11,042 bases of DNA from a bacterium (GTDB lineage Bacteria; Actinomycetota; Acidimicrobiia; UBA5794; ZC4RG35): positions 1 to 11,042 of the forward strand of contig JAPPKR010000032.1 of assembly GCA_028819835.1 (NCBI GenBank). The letters are read 5' to 3'. The notes under the pieces are model-generated. The model searched no databases. It saw nothing but the letters and a program-made list of their open reading frames with translations, and was not told the origin of the DNA. Each line of letters starts with the position of its first letter. Positions within the stretch are counted from its first letter, which is position 1. Both the position numbers and the translations under genes were made by a program. Positions 1 through 6,695 of this stretch are shown here, one piece after another.

Positions 1-1
1 G

Positions 2-193
2 TTGGAGGTGCAGATGGGGGAGGGGCGGAACCGGGAGATCAGGCGGATGATGGAGTCATTGGGCTATCCGGTGCAGCGGTTGGCGAGGGTGGCGATCGGT
101 CCGCTCCGGGACGCTTCGCTCCGGCCGGGCGGATGGCGCAGGCTGGGCGGCCCGGAGGTTGCCGCGCTTTACCGGGCGGCGGTGACCGAATAG
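2..193 (+). CDS. RluB/RsuA-family 16S/23S rRNA pseudouridine synthase, C-terminal end (5' partial)
   Basis: This is the last 63 residues of a gene that begins upstream of the window. The peptide carries the motif EGRNREIRRM, followed by a glycine, a valine-leucine pair and an IGP motif. This is the conserved C-terminal signature of the RsuA/RluB/RluE/RluF pseudouridine synthases, where it forms part of the RNA-contacting catalytic fold. These enzymes convert specific uridines in rRNA to pseudouridine. The catalytic aspartate and S4 domain would lie upstream and cannot be checked. RluB is the likeliest member, because rluB commonly sits upstream of cmk in high-GC Gram-positives, but the subfamily cannot be proved from this fragment. 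The TAG stop lies 11 bases before the aroA start, so the two are probably cotranscribed. Confidence 0.85.
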   Translation: MEVQMGEGRNREIRRMMESLGYPVQRLARVAIGPLRDASLRPGGWRRLGGPEVAALYRAAVTE

Positions 194-204
194 TCTCGGA
201 GGTG

Positions 205-1482
205 ATGGAAAGCCACTTCCCCCCGGTCATGGAGATCGCCGCCCGCAACCGGCCGGTCCGGGCGGTCGTGCGCCCACCGGGTTCGAAGAGCATCACCAAC
301 CGGGCGCTGGTCGTGGCGGCCCTGGCCGGAGGGGGCGCCAGCCGCCTGGAGGGACCGCTGGAAGCCGATGACACCGAAGTGATGCGAACCGGCCTGCGCA
401 ATCTGGGGGTGCTGATCGACGACGCCGACGATCCCTGGCTGGTGCTGGGAACCGGCGGCGGGTTCTCGACTCCCGAGGGGGTGTTGGACGTGGGAGCCTC
501 CGGCACTACGGCACGCTTTCTCACCGCGGTGGCCGCGCTCTCTCCCGGTGAGGTGACCATCGACGGCACCGAGCGGATGCGGGAACGTCCCATCGGCGAC
601 CTGTCCTCCGCCCTGGGCGAGGCGGGGGTGGAGGTGAGGACCTGCGACGGGTTCCTGCCCCTGAGGGTGGGAGGGGGAGGCTTGCCGGGCGGGGAGATCA
701 CCGTGGATGTCTCCCGGTCCTCCCAGTTTCTCTCCGCCCTGCTGATGGTCTCGCCCATGGCCCGGGGAGAGACGGTCATCCGGACGCGGGGCGAGATGGT
801 CTCAGGTCCCTATGTGCAGACCACCCTGGAGGTGATGAGGGCCTTCGGGGCGTCGGTGGAGGTCGACGGCGGGGTCTTTCGGGTGAGACCGGACGGGTAC
901 CGGTCTTCGGCCTTCGAGATCGAGGCGGATGCCTCGGCGGCGGTCTATCCGATGGCGGCGGCGGCCATCACCGGGGGAGTGGTGGGCATTGAAGGGCTGT
1001 CGCGCGGATCCACGCAGGCCGATGCGGGCATGCTGGACGTGCTGGCGGAGATGGGGTGTTCGGTGCACTGGCAGGGAGCCAGGCTGGTGGTGGAGGGTCC
1101 GCCCGACGGAGTCCTTCGGGGGGTGGACCGGGATATGGGGCGCATGCCCGATGCGGCGCTGGGGCTCTCGGTGATGTGCCTGTTCGCTGCTGAACCGAGC
1201 CGGCTGAGGCGGCTGGGCACCCTGCGCCTGAAGGAGACCGACCGACTGGCCGCCCTCGCCACCGAGATCTCGAGGGCCGGAGGGGATGCCGTTGTGGAGG
1301 GAGACGATCTTCTGATCCGTCCGGGCTCGCTTCGTCCCGCCCGGTTCCGCACCTACGACGATCACCGCATGGCTATGTCCTTCGCGCTGGTGGGGCTCCG
1401 CCAGGAGGGAGTCGAGATCTCGGATCCCGGGTGTGTCACCAAGACCTGGCCCGGTTTCTTCACCATGCTGGAGAGGCTGTGA
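205..1482 (+). CDS. aroA: 3-phosphoshikimate 1-carboxyvinyltransferase (EPSP synthase)
   Basis: AroA transfers the enolpyruvyl group of PEP to shikimate-3-phosphate, the sixth step of the shikimate pathway, in the cytoplasm. From the chosen ATG the protein has 425 residues, matching the family. Visible landmarks are PGSKSITNR (25-33, catalytic K28), GASGTTAR (97-104, the PEP/glyphosate loop), RERP (126-129), the S-S-Q triad at 172-174, PDAA with the catalytic aspartate at 316, LKETDRL with K343/E344, DDHRM (385-389) and a C-terminal K413. The reading frame is open further upstream to 133, but that would overlap the preceding gene. ATG 205 follows GGAGG (198-202) closely; ATG 229 is an alternative that would trim eight residues. 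The TGA stop overlaps the cmk GTG by four bases, implying translational coupling. Confidence 0.96.
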   Translation: MESHFPPVMEIAARNRPVRAVVRPPGSKSITNRALVVAALAGGGASRLEGPLEADDTEVMRTGLRNLGVLIDDADDPWLVLGTGGGFSTPEGVLDVGASGTTARFLTAVAALSPGEVTIDGTERMRERPIGDLSSALGEAGVEVRTCDGFLPLRVGGGGLPGGEITVDVSRSSQFLSALLMVSPMARGETVIRTRGEMVSGPYVQTTLEVMRAFGASVEVDGGVFRVRPDGYRSSAFEIEADASAAVYPMAAAAITGGVVGIEGLSRGSTQADAGMLDVLAEMGCSVHWQGARLVVEGPPDGVLRGVDRDMGRMPDAALGLSVMCLFAAEPSRLRRLGTLRLKETDRLAALATEISRAGGDAVVEGDDLLIRPGSLRPARFRTYDDHRMAMSFALVGLRQEGVEISDPGCVTKTWPGFFTMLERL

Positions 1483-2159
1483 GCACCGGGGCAGGCCGGT
1501 GGCGGGGGGTGATAGCCATAGACGGTCCGGCGGCTTCGGGAAAGAGCACCCTGGCGCGGCGCTTGGCACAGGAACTCGGGCTGGGTTGGCTCGATACGGG
1601 GGCGTTCTACCGGGCGGCCGCGTTGGCGGTCCTCCGGGCGGGGGTCGCTCTCGACGACGAGAAGGAGGCGGTGGAGGTGGTAGGGCGAAGGGTGATCTCC
1701 CAGGACGGGGGCCGGACCTTTCTGGACGGTGAGAGCGTGGAGACCGAGATCAGGACGCCCCGGGTGACGGAAGCAGCCAGCAAGGTAGCGGTGCTCCCCG
1801 GTGTGCGGGAGGAATTGGTGCAGTCACAGCGGCGTTGGGTGGAGGAGAGGGGCGGGTCGGCGGTGGTGGAGGGTCGAGACATCGGTTCGGTGGTGTTTCC
1901 CGAAGCGCCGGTCAAAATCTATCTGACCGCCGACTCCGATGAGCGGGCCCGCCGGCGGTTGGCAGAGTTGGGTGACGCCCATGAGACGTCGTCAGTGCAG
2001 GAGAGCCTGGCTCGTCGGGATCGAACCGACGCCACCCGGACAGCCTCTCCCATGCGGCTGATGCCGGATGCGGTGGAGTTAAACACCACGGATCTCAACC
2101 CCGACCAGGCGGTGGAGCGGGTCCTCGGGTTGGTCCGGGCCGCTCGGGTGACCGGATGA
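1479..2159 (+). CDS. cmk: Cytidylate (CMP/dCMP) kinase
   Basis: Cmk phosphorylates CMP and dCMP with ATP, recycling pyrimidine nucleotides from RNA and lipid turnover. The 226-residue protein matches the family length. It shows the P-loop GPAASGKST (16-24), LDTGAFYR (38-45) of the CMP-binding region, VTEAASKVA with following PGVR, GRDIGSVVFP (132-141), and the lid/catalytic segment RRDRTDATR (about 179-187) followed by ASPM. The GTG start at 1479 lies in GTGA, overlapping the aroA stop, with GGAG at 1470-1473 as ribosome binding site. A longer frame to 1431 exists inside aroA but is not needed. Its ATGA stop in turn overlaps the start of a 19-codon mini-ORF leading to pyrC. Placement ahead of pyrC-D-E-F makes this a pyrimidine-centred operon. 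Confidence 0.95.
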   Translation: MSTGAGRWRGVIAIDGPAASGKSTLARRLAQELGLGWLDTGAFYRAAALAVLRAGVALDDEKEAVEVVGRRVISQDGGRTFLDGESVETEIRTPRVTEAASKVAVLPGVREELVQSQRRWVEERGGSAVVEGRDIGSVVFPEAPVKIYLTADSDERARRRLAELGDAHETSSVQESLARRDRTDATRTASPMRLMPDAVELNTTDLNPDQAVERVLGLVRAARVTG

Positions 2160-2215
2160 AAGTCACCGGGTCCTCGGGCGGTGTCTCCCGGAGCATTGGG
2201 GGTGGGATGCTATGA
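2156..2215 (+). CDS. Possible 19-codon mini-ORF bridging cmk and pyrC
   Basis: The only gap in the upstream operon, between cmk and pyrC, is exactly filled by a 19-codon frame starting MKVTGSSGG. Its ATG overlaps the cmk stop (ATGA, 2156-2159) and its TGA overlaps the pyrC start (ATGA, 2212-2215). Ribosomes could therefore pass from cmk through the mini-ORF into pyrC by termination-reinitiation. It contains an imperfect hairpin (CTCGGG at 2173-2178 with CCCGGAG at 2187-2193, one bulge). No protein family is recognisable, and no PyrR-binding sequence was seen. It may be a leader peptide, a coupling device, or chance in a GC-rich spacer. The geometry is seen directly; the role is inferred. Confidence 0.3.
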   Translation: MKVTGSSGGVSRSIGGGML

Positions 2216-3294
2216 GCCTGGTTCGGATCGTCGGGGCGCTCGATCCCCACGTCCACCTGCGGGGGATGGAGTGGGCACACAAGGGGGACTTCGCCACCGA
2301 GACCGCCGCCGCTCTGGCAGGCGGGTACACGGCCGTTCTGGACATGCCCAACACTCCTCCCCCCACCACCGACAGCCAGGGTCTGGAACGAAAGCTCGAA
2401 GACCTGGGGAGGAACGCCCGATGCGACTACGGGGTGTGGCTGGGCGCCCATCCCTCCGGGGTGAGGCCGCCCGCGGAGTTGGCCCGGCTGTCCCGGCGGG
2501 TGTGCGGCATCAAGCTCTATTGCGGGCACACAACCGGCGGTTTGACCATCGGTCCGTCCCAAATGGATCGCCAAGTGGCTTCCTGGCCGGGTCCGGGCGT
2601 GCTGGCCGCCCATGCCGAGGGGGAGTCGGTGGGCGTGTTCCTGGCGGCATTGGCCCGGCATGGGAAGCGGGGACACCTATGTCACATCGACACTGCCCGG
2701 GCGGTGTCCGAGGTGGCCGAGCACAAGAGCCGGGGGACTAAGGTGACCGCCGGGGTCTGTCCTCATCATCTGTTTTTTGCCGACCGAGACCTGCCTTCTC
2801 TGGGACCCAGAGGGGTGATGAAGCCCCCGCTGGGCACCCGGTCTGATCGCGAGGCTCTATGGGAAGGCCTCCGGCAGGGAGTCATAGACGTGGTGGAGTC
2901 GGATCACGCTCCCCACACCTGGGATGAGAAGCTCGGTATCCCCACGCCCTTCGGGGTGCCCGGGCTGGAGACCACCATTCCCCTTCTGTTCACCGCGGTG
3001 AAAGAGGGACGCATCACCGCCGACCGGGCGGTCGAACTGGTGTCGGTTGCTCCCCGCCGCATCTTCGGTCTGGATCCGCGCCCGGCGGGGACATACACGC
3101 TGGTGGATGTTGGGGTTCGGTGGACTATCACCCCAGAGAGCCTCTACACTTCGTGCGGGTGGACACCGTTTTCCGGCATGGAGGTGTCTGGAATGATAAG
3201 AAGAGTGGTTATCCGGGATACGGTGGTCTTCGAGGACGGTGAAGTCCTGGCCCCGAAGGGATTCGGTTCTAACCTGTATGACAACTTCTGCTGA
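2212..3294 (+). CDS. pyrC: Dihydroorotase (short form)
   Basis: Dihydroorotase cyclises N-carbamoyl-aspartate to dihydroorotate, step 3 of UMP synthesis, using a binuclear metal site in an amidohydrolase barrel. In 360 residues it shows DPHVHLR (11-17; metal ligands H13, H15 and substrate R17), DMPNT (44-48), GIKLYCG with K101 as likely carboxylated lysine, H134 in AAHAEGE, H158 in CHIDTA, CPHHLFF (183-189), KPPLGTRSDREAL (204-216) and the catalytic DHAPH (231-235). These motifs are of class I type. Unlike the usual class I enzyme of about 425 residues, it begins only ten residues before DPHVH, so it lacks the N-terminal half of the composite beta-sandwich. The start is ATG 2212, overlapping the mini-ORF stop, with a weak G-rich ribosome site. 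The 3' end overlaps pyrD by 17 bases. Confidence 0.93.
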   Translation: MSLVRIVGALDPHVHLRGMEWAHKGDFATETAAALAGGYTAVLDMPNTPPPTTDSQGLERKLEDLGRNARCDYGVWLGAHPSGVRPPAELARLSRRVCGIKLYCGHTTGGLTIGPSQMDRQVASWPGPGVLAAHAEGESVGVFLAALARHGKRGHLCHIDTARAVSEVAEHKSRGTKVTAGVCPHHLFFADRDLPSLGPRGVMKPPLGTRSDREALWEGLRQGVIDVVESDHAPHTWDEKLGIPTPFGVPGLETTIPLLFTAVKEGRITADRAVELVSVAPRRIFGLDPRPAGTYTLVDVGVRWTITPESLYTSCGWTPFSGMEVSGMIRRVVIRDTVVFEDGEVLAPKGFGSNLYDNFC

Positions 3295-4393
3295 ACTCTC
3301 GGCCGGGGAGGCCACCTATAGGGCGCTCCGCCGGTTTTTGTTCGCCCTCCCACCCGATGACGCGCACCGGATGGTCATCGGGAGGCTGGCGGCCCTGGAT
3401 CGACATCCCGGCCTCTGTGATGCGGCGGCCCGCTACCGGGAACGGCGTTCCCTTCTATCCGGCCGGGTGGGCCGGGTCATCCTCGACTCTCCCCTGATCC
3501 TGGCTGCGGGATTGGTGAAGGGGGAAGGGTTCCTCACCGAGGATGAGGCCATGAGGGCGGTGGCGAAGGGCCGGAACATCATCCCCGGGTGGCGGTCGGC
3601 GGGAGCGCTCTTGGGGCCGGTGGAGATGGGGACTTTCACCCCCCGGCCGAGACTGGGCAACCCCGGACAGGTGCTTTGGAGACACACCGAGGCTCAGAGC
3701 CTGCTCAACCGGGTGGGCCTGCGAAACCCCGGAGCAGCCGCGGCGGCGGCCTTCTTGGGCGACCGTTCGGAGGACCTCCCCGAGGTCTACGGAATCAGCA
3801 TCGCCTCGGATCCGGACCAGGCCGATCCCGCCCGTCGCGTGGAGGAGGCGGCGGAGGCGGTGCGCTATTTTGCGGAGGCCGGCGTCCGTCCCTCCTGGAC
3901 GACGGTGAACGTGAGCTGTCCCAATGTGGACCAGGGGTATGACCTGTCGAGCCTTCCCGGGGAGGTGGCCGACCTGTGCCGGGCGGTGCGTGGGGAGCTT
4001 TGGGGGGCGAGTCCCTTGTGGGTGAAGGTGGCGCCGGATGTGGGTCGAGGCCGGTACGGCTCGATCGCCCAGGCGGCGGTGGAGGGAGGAGCAGAGGCGA
4101 TAGTGGCGACCAACACGGCGCCGGGCCGGCTGTCGGGGACCGAGATAGGGGTGGGGGTGGGGGGAGCTTCCCTTCACAGCCTGGCTCTGGAGGTGGTGGA
4201 GGAACTGGACGCGTTCCGCACCGAGTCGGGAGCGGAATTCGAGATCGTTGGTTGTGGGGGAGTGCTGGACGGTCAGAGCTACCGTGACTTTCTCGATCGG
4301 GGAGCGGCGGCGGTCCAGTACTGGAGCGCCCTGGTGTTCCGCGGGCCAACCGCCCCGGCGCTGATCCTGGCGGAGTCGGAAGAGCTTACGTGA
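3278..4393 (+). CDS. pyrD: Dihydroorotate dehydrogenase, class-2-like with cysteine at the catalytic-base position
   Basis: PyrD oxidises dihydroorotate to orotate using FMN, step 4 of UMP synthesis. The 371-residue protein has a class-2-style N-terminal helical segment (about 12-40, including RRFLFALPPDDAHRM), then LAAGLVKG (76-82, FMN/K81), EMGTFTPRPRLGN (116-128), NRVGLRN (144-150), NVSCPN (211-216), VKVAPD (249-254), ATNT (277-280), GCGGV (325-329) and YWSALVFRGP (348-357). The oddity is C214: quinone-linked class 2 enzymes normally have serine here, while class 1 enzymes have cysteine. There is also an insertion of about 15 residues between the AAGL and EMGT motifs relative to E. coli PyrD. 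ATG 3278 is chosen; GTG 3239 would add 13 residues inside pyrC. Neither has a good Shine-Dalgarno, consistent with coupling. The electron acceptor is uncertain; no pyrK is seen. Confidence 0.9.
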   Translation: MTTSAELSAGEATYRALRRFLFALPPDDAHRMVIGRLAALDRHPGLCDAAARYRERRSLLSGRVGRVILDSPLILAAGLVKGEGFLTEDEAMRAVAKGRNIIPGWRSAGALLGPVEMGTFTPRPRLGNPGQVLWRHTEAQSLLNRVGLRNPGAAAAAAFLGDRSEDLPEVYGISIASDPDQADPARRVEEAAEAVRYFAEAGVRPSWTTVNVSCPNVDQGYDLSSLPGEVADLCRAVRGELWGASPLWVKVAPDVGRGRYGSIAQAAVEGGAEAIVATNTAPGRLSGTEIGVGVGGASLHSLALEVVEELDAFRTESGAEFEIVGCGGVLDGQSYRDFLDRGAAAVQYWSALVFRGPTAPALILAESEELT

Positions 4394-5025
4394 CAGCGGA
4401 CCGGTCGGCCGCAGACGCTCTGTTGGAGGCCGAGGTGTTGATCTTCTGTCCGGATCGGCCCATCACGTTCGCCTCGGGGATGCGTTCTCCGGTCTACATG
4501 GACATCCGGCGGTTGATCGGGGTTCCATCGGCATGGCGGACGGTGATCGAGGGGTTGGGAGAGGTTATCGGGGCTCTGGACGGTGGGGTGGAAGTGGTGG
4601 CCGGTGTGGCGGCCGGCGGCATACCGCACAGCGCCGCCGTGGCCTACGAGGCGGGTCTGCCCTCCTGTTTCGTCCGCAAGGAAGCCAAGGGGCACAGCCG
4701 GGGGCGGGCGGTGGAAGGCGCGGATGTCAGGGGACGGCGGGTGGTGCTGGTGGAGGATGTGGTCACCACCGGGGGCTCCAGCCTCGAGGCGGCGGGGGCC
4801 CTGCGCGAGGCTGGCGGAGAAGTGACGATGTGTCTGTCGGTGGCGGGTTACGGCTTCGACGAGACCTTCACGGCCTTCGGTGAGGCCGGGGTGGAACTCT
4901 CCCTCCTGGTCCCCTTCATGGACCTGTTGACGGCGGCCTCACGGCGAGAAGAAGCCTCTTCGTGGGCACTTGAGGAGGCGCGGCGGTGGTGGTGTGACCC
5001 TCACCACTGGGCCCCGGGGGCTTAG
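4390..5025 (+). CDS. pyrE: Orotate phosphoribosyltransferase
   Basis: PyrE joins orotate and PRPP to give orotidine-5'-phosphate, step 5 of UMP synthesis. The 211-residue protein shows FASGMRSPVYMDIRR (27-41), GVAAGGIPHSAAVA (72-85), the flexible catalytic loop with FVRKEAKGHSRG (94-105) supplying K97, K100 and H102, and the PRPP-binding signature VVLVEDVVTTGGSS (118-131). Length and motif order are normal for a stand-alone OPRT; it is not fused to OMP decarboxylase. The GTG start at 4390 overlaps the pyrD stop in GTGA, with GGAAGAG (4378-4384) five bases upstream as ribosome binding site. The TAG stop directly abuts the pyrF GTG. Confidence 0.96.
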   Translation: MTADRSAADALLEAEVLIFCPDRPITFASGMRSPVYMDIRRLIGVPSAWRTVIEGLGEVIGALDGGVEVVAGVAAGGIPHSAAVAYEAGLPSCFVRKEAKGHSRGRAVEGADVRGRRVVLVEDVVTTGGSSLEAAGALREAGGEVTMCLSVAGYGFDETFTAFGEAGVELSLLVPFMDLLTAASRREEASSWALEEARRWWCDPHHWAPGA

Positions 5026-5838
5026 GTGGGCAAGTTCTCCGAACGGCTTTCCGCCCGGATGGAACAGTCGGGGAGTCTGCTCTGTGTGGGCCTGGACCCG
5101 GCTCCGGATCTGGTCTTCGAGGATGAGCCCGTCGGGGCCGGCGACGCCCTGTTCGAGTGGGGTCGACAGGTTATTTCCCAGACCCATCGCTTCGTGTGCG
5201 CGTTCAAACCAAACCTGGCCTTCTACGAGGCGAGAGGCTCCGGGGGGATCGCCTCTCTGGAGAGGATCATGGAGTATCTGGGATCGGAGCATCCCGGCAT
5301 CCCGGTGATCGGAGACGCAAAGCGGGCCGACATCGGCACCACCAGCGAGGCCTATGCGAGGTTCTTGTTCGACCGGCTCGGCTTCGATGCGGTGACCTTG
5401 AGCCCGTGGCTGGGAAGGGACGCCCTTCAGCCCTTCCTGGACCGGGGGGAGCGGGGTTGTGTGATCCTCTGCCGCACCTCCAATCCGGGAGCAGACGATC
5501 TGCAGACCCTGGAGGTCGGAGGAGAGTTGCTCTGGCAGCGGGTGGCCCGGATGGTGGCTGAGGAGTGGAACAGCTTGGGCAACTGCCTTCTTGTGATGGG
5601 AGCGACCCGCCCCCAGGATCTGTGCACCGCTCGGGAACTGGTTGGCGACATGACCTTTCTGGTGCCGGGAGTGGGGCCCCAGGGCGGGAGGTTGGAGGAG
5701 GTGTTGGAGGCGGGGCTCAACCCGGACGGGAGGGGTCTGATCATCAACAGTTCGCGGGGAGTGACCACATCCTCCGACATGGCCGGAGCGGCCTCGCAGA
5801 TGGCGGCCGCCATAAATACGGCAAGGGGGATGCACTAG
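5026..5838 (+). CDS. pyrF: Orotidine-5'-phosphate decarboxylase
   Basis: PyrF decarboxylates OMP to UMP, the final step of the pathway. The 270-residue protein belongs to the longer bacterial OMP decarboxylase type (pyrF type 2 family, usual in Actinobacteria and Myxococcus). It shows CVGLDP (20-25, D24), FKPN (60-63, K61), the catalytic charge network GDAKRADIGTTS (96-107; D97, K99, D102), TLSPWLG after the third strand, CRTSNPG near the middle, LVPGVGPQGG in the phosphate-binding part, and INSSRGV near the end. GTG at 5026 begins immediately after the pyrE TAG, with a G-run at 5016-5020 as ribosome binding site. It is the last gene of the operon. The expected actinobacterial downstream neighbours (mihF, gmk, rpoZ) are not present here. 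Confidence 0.95.
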   Translation: MGKFSERLSARMEQSGSLLCVGLDPAPDLVFEDEPVGAGDALFEWGRQVISQTHRFVCAFKPNLAFYEARGSGGIASLERIMEYLGSEHPGIPVIGDAKRADIGTTSEAYARFLFDRLGFDAVTLSPWLGRDALQPFLDRGERGCVILCRTSNPGADDLQTLEVGGELLWQRVARMVAEEWNSLGNCLLVMGATRPQDLCTARELVGDMTFLVPGVGPQGGRLEEVLEAGLNPDGRGLIINSSRGVTTSSDMAGAASQMAAAINTARGMH

Positions 5839-5881
5839 GCCCCTTCTGGAGGGATGGCGGGAATAGAGGGAGAAGGTCGCG

Positions 5882-5903
5882 AAAAAAACCCAGAAATTCC
5901 GGG
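5882..5903 (-). terminator. Candidate rho-independent terminator (distal) for usp
   Basis: Read on the minus strand, CCCGG, a five-base AATTT loop and CTGGG (one G-U pair) form a short stem followed at once by seven T residues. The stem is short, but the T-run is unusual for this GC-rich window. It faces the right way to stop transcription coming from usp toward pyrF. Confidence 0.45.
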
Positions 5904-5947
5904 TGGGAGCCTTGAAAACTGTCCCCGGCGCCGCACACACTGGTGGT

Positions 5948-5982
5948 AACAAAACATCGCGGCCGTCCGGACAGGCCTCGAT
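5948..5982 (-). terminator. Candidate rho-independent terminator (proximal) for usp
   Basis: Arms ATCGCGGCC (5956-5964) and GGCCTCGAT (5974-5982) pair over nine positions with one mismatch around a nine-base loop that itself contains GTCCGGAC. On the minus strand the hairpin is followed by GTTTTGTT, giving a plausible terminator for usp. On the + strand there is no T tail, although the stem could still pause transcription from pyrF. Confidence 0.5.
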
Positions 5983-6181
5983 CAATACCAAGTCTTGTCT
6001 CCCGGCGAGCGCTCGACAACCCTCCAAGGAGAGAAGCATCAAGCCGACGACCGAAATCCTCGGTTCGGACGGGCCTGCGCCTATCCGAAAATTTCAGCCG
6101 GAACGGTGGTGGCGGGTCGGGAGGGGAACCCAAAAAATTAAACCCCTGGATTGGCGGTCGTCGCCGAGGCCGAGGGGAAAG

Positions 6182-6676
6182 TCAGGGCAGCTTTGTTTCC
6201 TCTGGAGGTCGGGAGGGCATTAGGAGGAGGGGCCGCTCGCATTCCATCCCGACCCGGGCGGTGACCGATGCCCACACCTCGCCTTCGAACAGCTGGCGGG
6301 TGGCGCCCATGACAATCAGGTCGGCCTGCATTTGTTCGGCCTGGGCCATGATCGTCTCCGCCAGGTCCTGACCGGACACGTAGGAGACTTCCGGATCGAT
6401 TCCGGCGGATCGGAACCCGCTGGCCAGCGTGGCCACCGCCCGTTGGCCGCGCTCTCGGACGTAGTCGGCCTCTGCAGAGGAATCGTGAGCTGGCGAGTCC
6501 TGGAGGTCCTCGGAGAGAAACGAACGAGGTTGGCGTTGAAATTGGTCCAGCAAGGACTGGGGTACCTGAACCACAGTCATGATCACGACTTTTCCGTCAT
6601 CGCCCACCAGAGGGGCACAAAAATCGATGACTGGCGGTGCCTGCAGCACACCCGAGGTGCAAACCAAGATGCGCAT
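6182..6676 (-). CDS. Universal stress protein (UspA-fold) with degraded ATP motif
   Basis: The 164-residue protein starts MRILVCTSG and has the alternating strand-helix pattern of a single UspA domain: beta-1 (2-6), VVIMTVVQVP (30-39), a variable acidic middle (about 50-75), a helix at 76-92, SYVSGQD (98-104) and ADLIVMGATRQLF (118-130), ending in the last strand PLLLMP. ATP-binding members have G-2X-G-9X-G-S/T after the MG. Here the second glycine is R127 and the third is replaced in WASV, and the usual aspartate after strand 1 is threonine. It is therefore probably a non-ATP-binding Usp. A frame extends upstream to 7042, but ATG 6676 gives the family N-terminus. It is divergent from the flavin-reductase gene with 19 bp between start codons. 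The molecular role is unknown. Confidence 0.82.
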   Translation of the reverse strand: MRILVCTSGVLQAPPVIDFCAPLVGDDGKVVIMTVVQVPQSLLDQFQRQPRSFLSEDLQDSPAHDSSAEADYVRERGQRAVATLASGFRSAGIDPEVSYVSGQDLAETIMAQAEQMQADLIVMGATRQLFEGEVWASVTARVGMECERPLLLMPSRPPEETKLP

Positions 6677-6695
6677 GTCTGCCAGAATACAGGGG
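6677..6695 (-). promoter_or_regulatory. Candidate -10 element for leaderless usp transcript in a 19-bp divergent spacer
   Basis: On the minus strand the hexamer TATTCT (complement of 6684-6689) lies seven bases before the usp ATG, the distance expected if transcription begins at or next to the start codon. No Shine-Dalgarno is visible, which fits a leaderless mRNA, common in high-GC actinobacteria. A -35 candidate, TTGGTT, would have a short 15-bp spacer. Weak single-sequence evidence. Confidence 0.35.

Larger units (their letters stand above)
5839..6181. other. Intergenic region between convergent genes, no convincing gene
   Basis: These 343 bases separate the convergent pyrF (+) and usp (-). 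It is less G+C-biased than the genes, with A-runs at 5882-5888 and around 6133-6138. Open frames are short or are extensions of shadows, and none has recognisable protein similarity or a well-spaced ribosome binding site. Two hairpins followed by T-rich stretches on the minus strand are listed separately as terminators. A further small hairpin, CCCTT/GAGGG just after the pyrF stop (5841-5853), has no T tail. The distance from the usp stop to those terminators would leave a 3' untranslated region of 200 to 300 nt, or room for a small RNA. I see no tmRNA, RNase P or SRP signature. Confidence 0.6.

Noticed and set aside
39..779. Long minus-strand open frame over aroA
   Set aside because: It is antisense to clearly coding aroA, low-complexity (P/S/R/T-rich), with no recognisable motifs; a typical high-GC shadow.
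2160..2211. PyrR-type attenuator before pyrC
   Set aside because: The spacer does not match the PyrR anti-antiterminator consensus and has no T-run terminator.
3455..4349. Minus-strand open frames of 240 and 184 codons over pyrD
   Set aside because: Proline/arginine-rich shadows of the pyrD codon bias, while pyrD has FMN and catalytic motifs in order.
5854..5949. 31-codon + strand ORF just after pyrF, preceded by GGAGGG
   Set aside because: The purine-rich site directly abuts the ATG, which is too close for a ribosome site, and the peptide resembles nothing, including mihF, which often follows pyrF.
4939..6042. 367-codon minus-strand open frame over pyrF and the following gap
   Set aside because: Nearly all of it is antisense to pyrF, and the part in the gap shows no domain or ribosome binding site.
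6165..6200. GAGGGGAAAGTC-like string resembling the RNase P RNA signature
   Set aside because: Only a short match; the surrounding pairing and other conserved RNase P elements are not seen, and it runs into the usp coding end.
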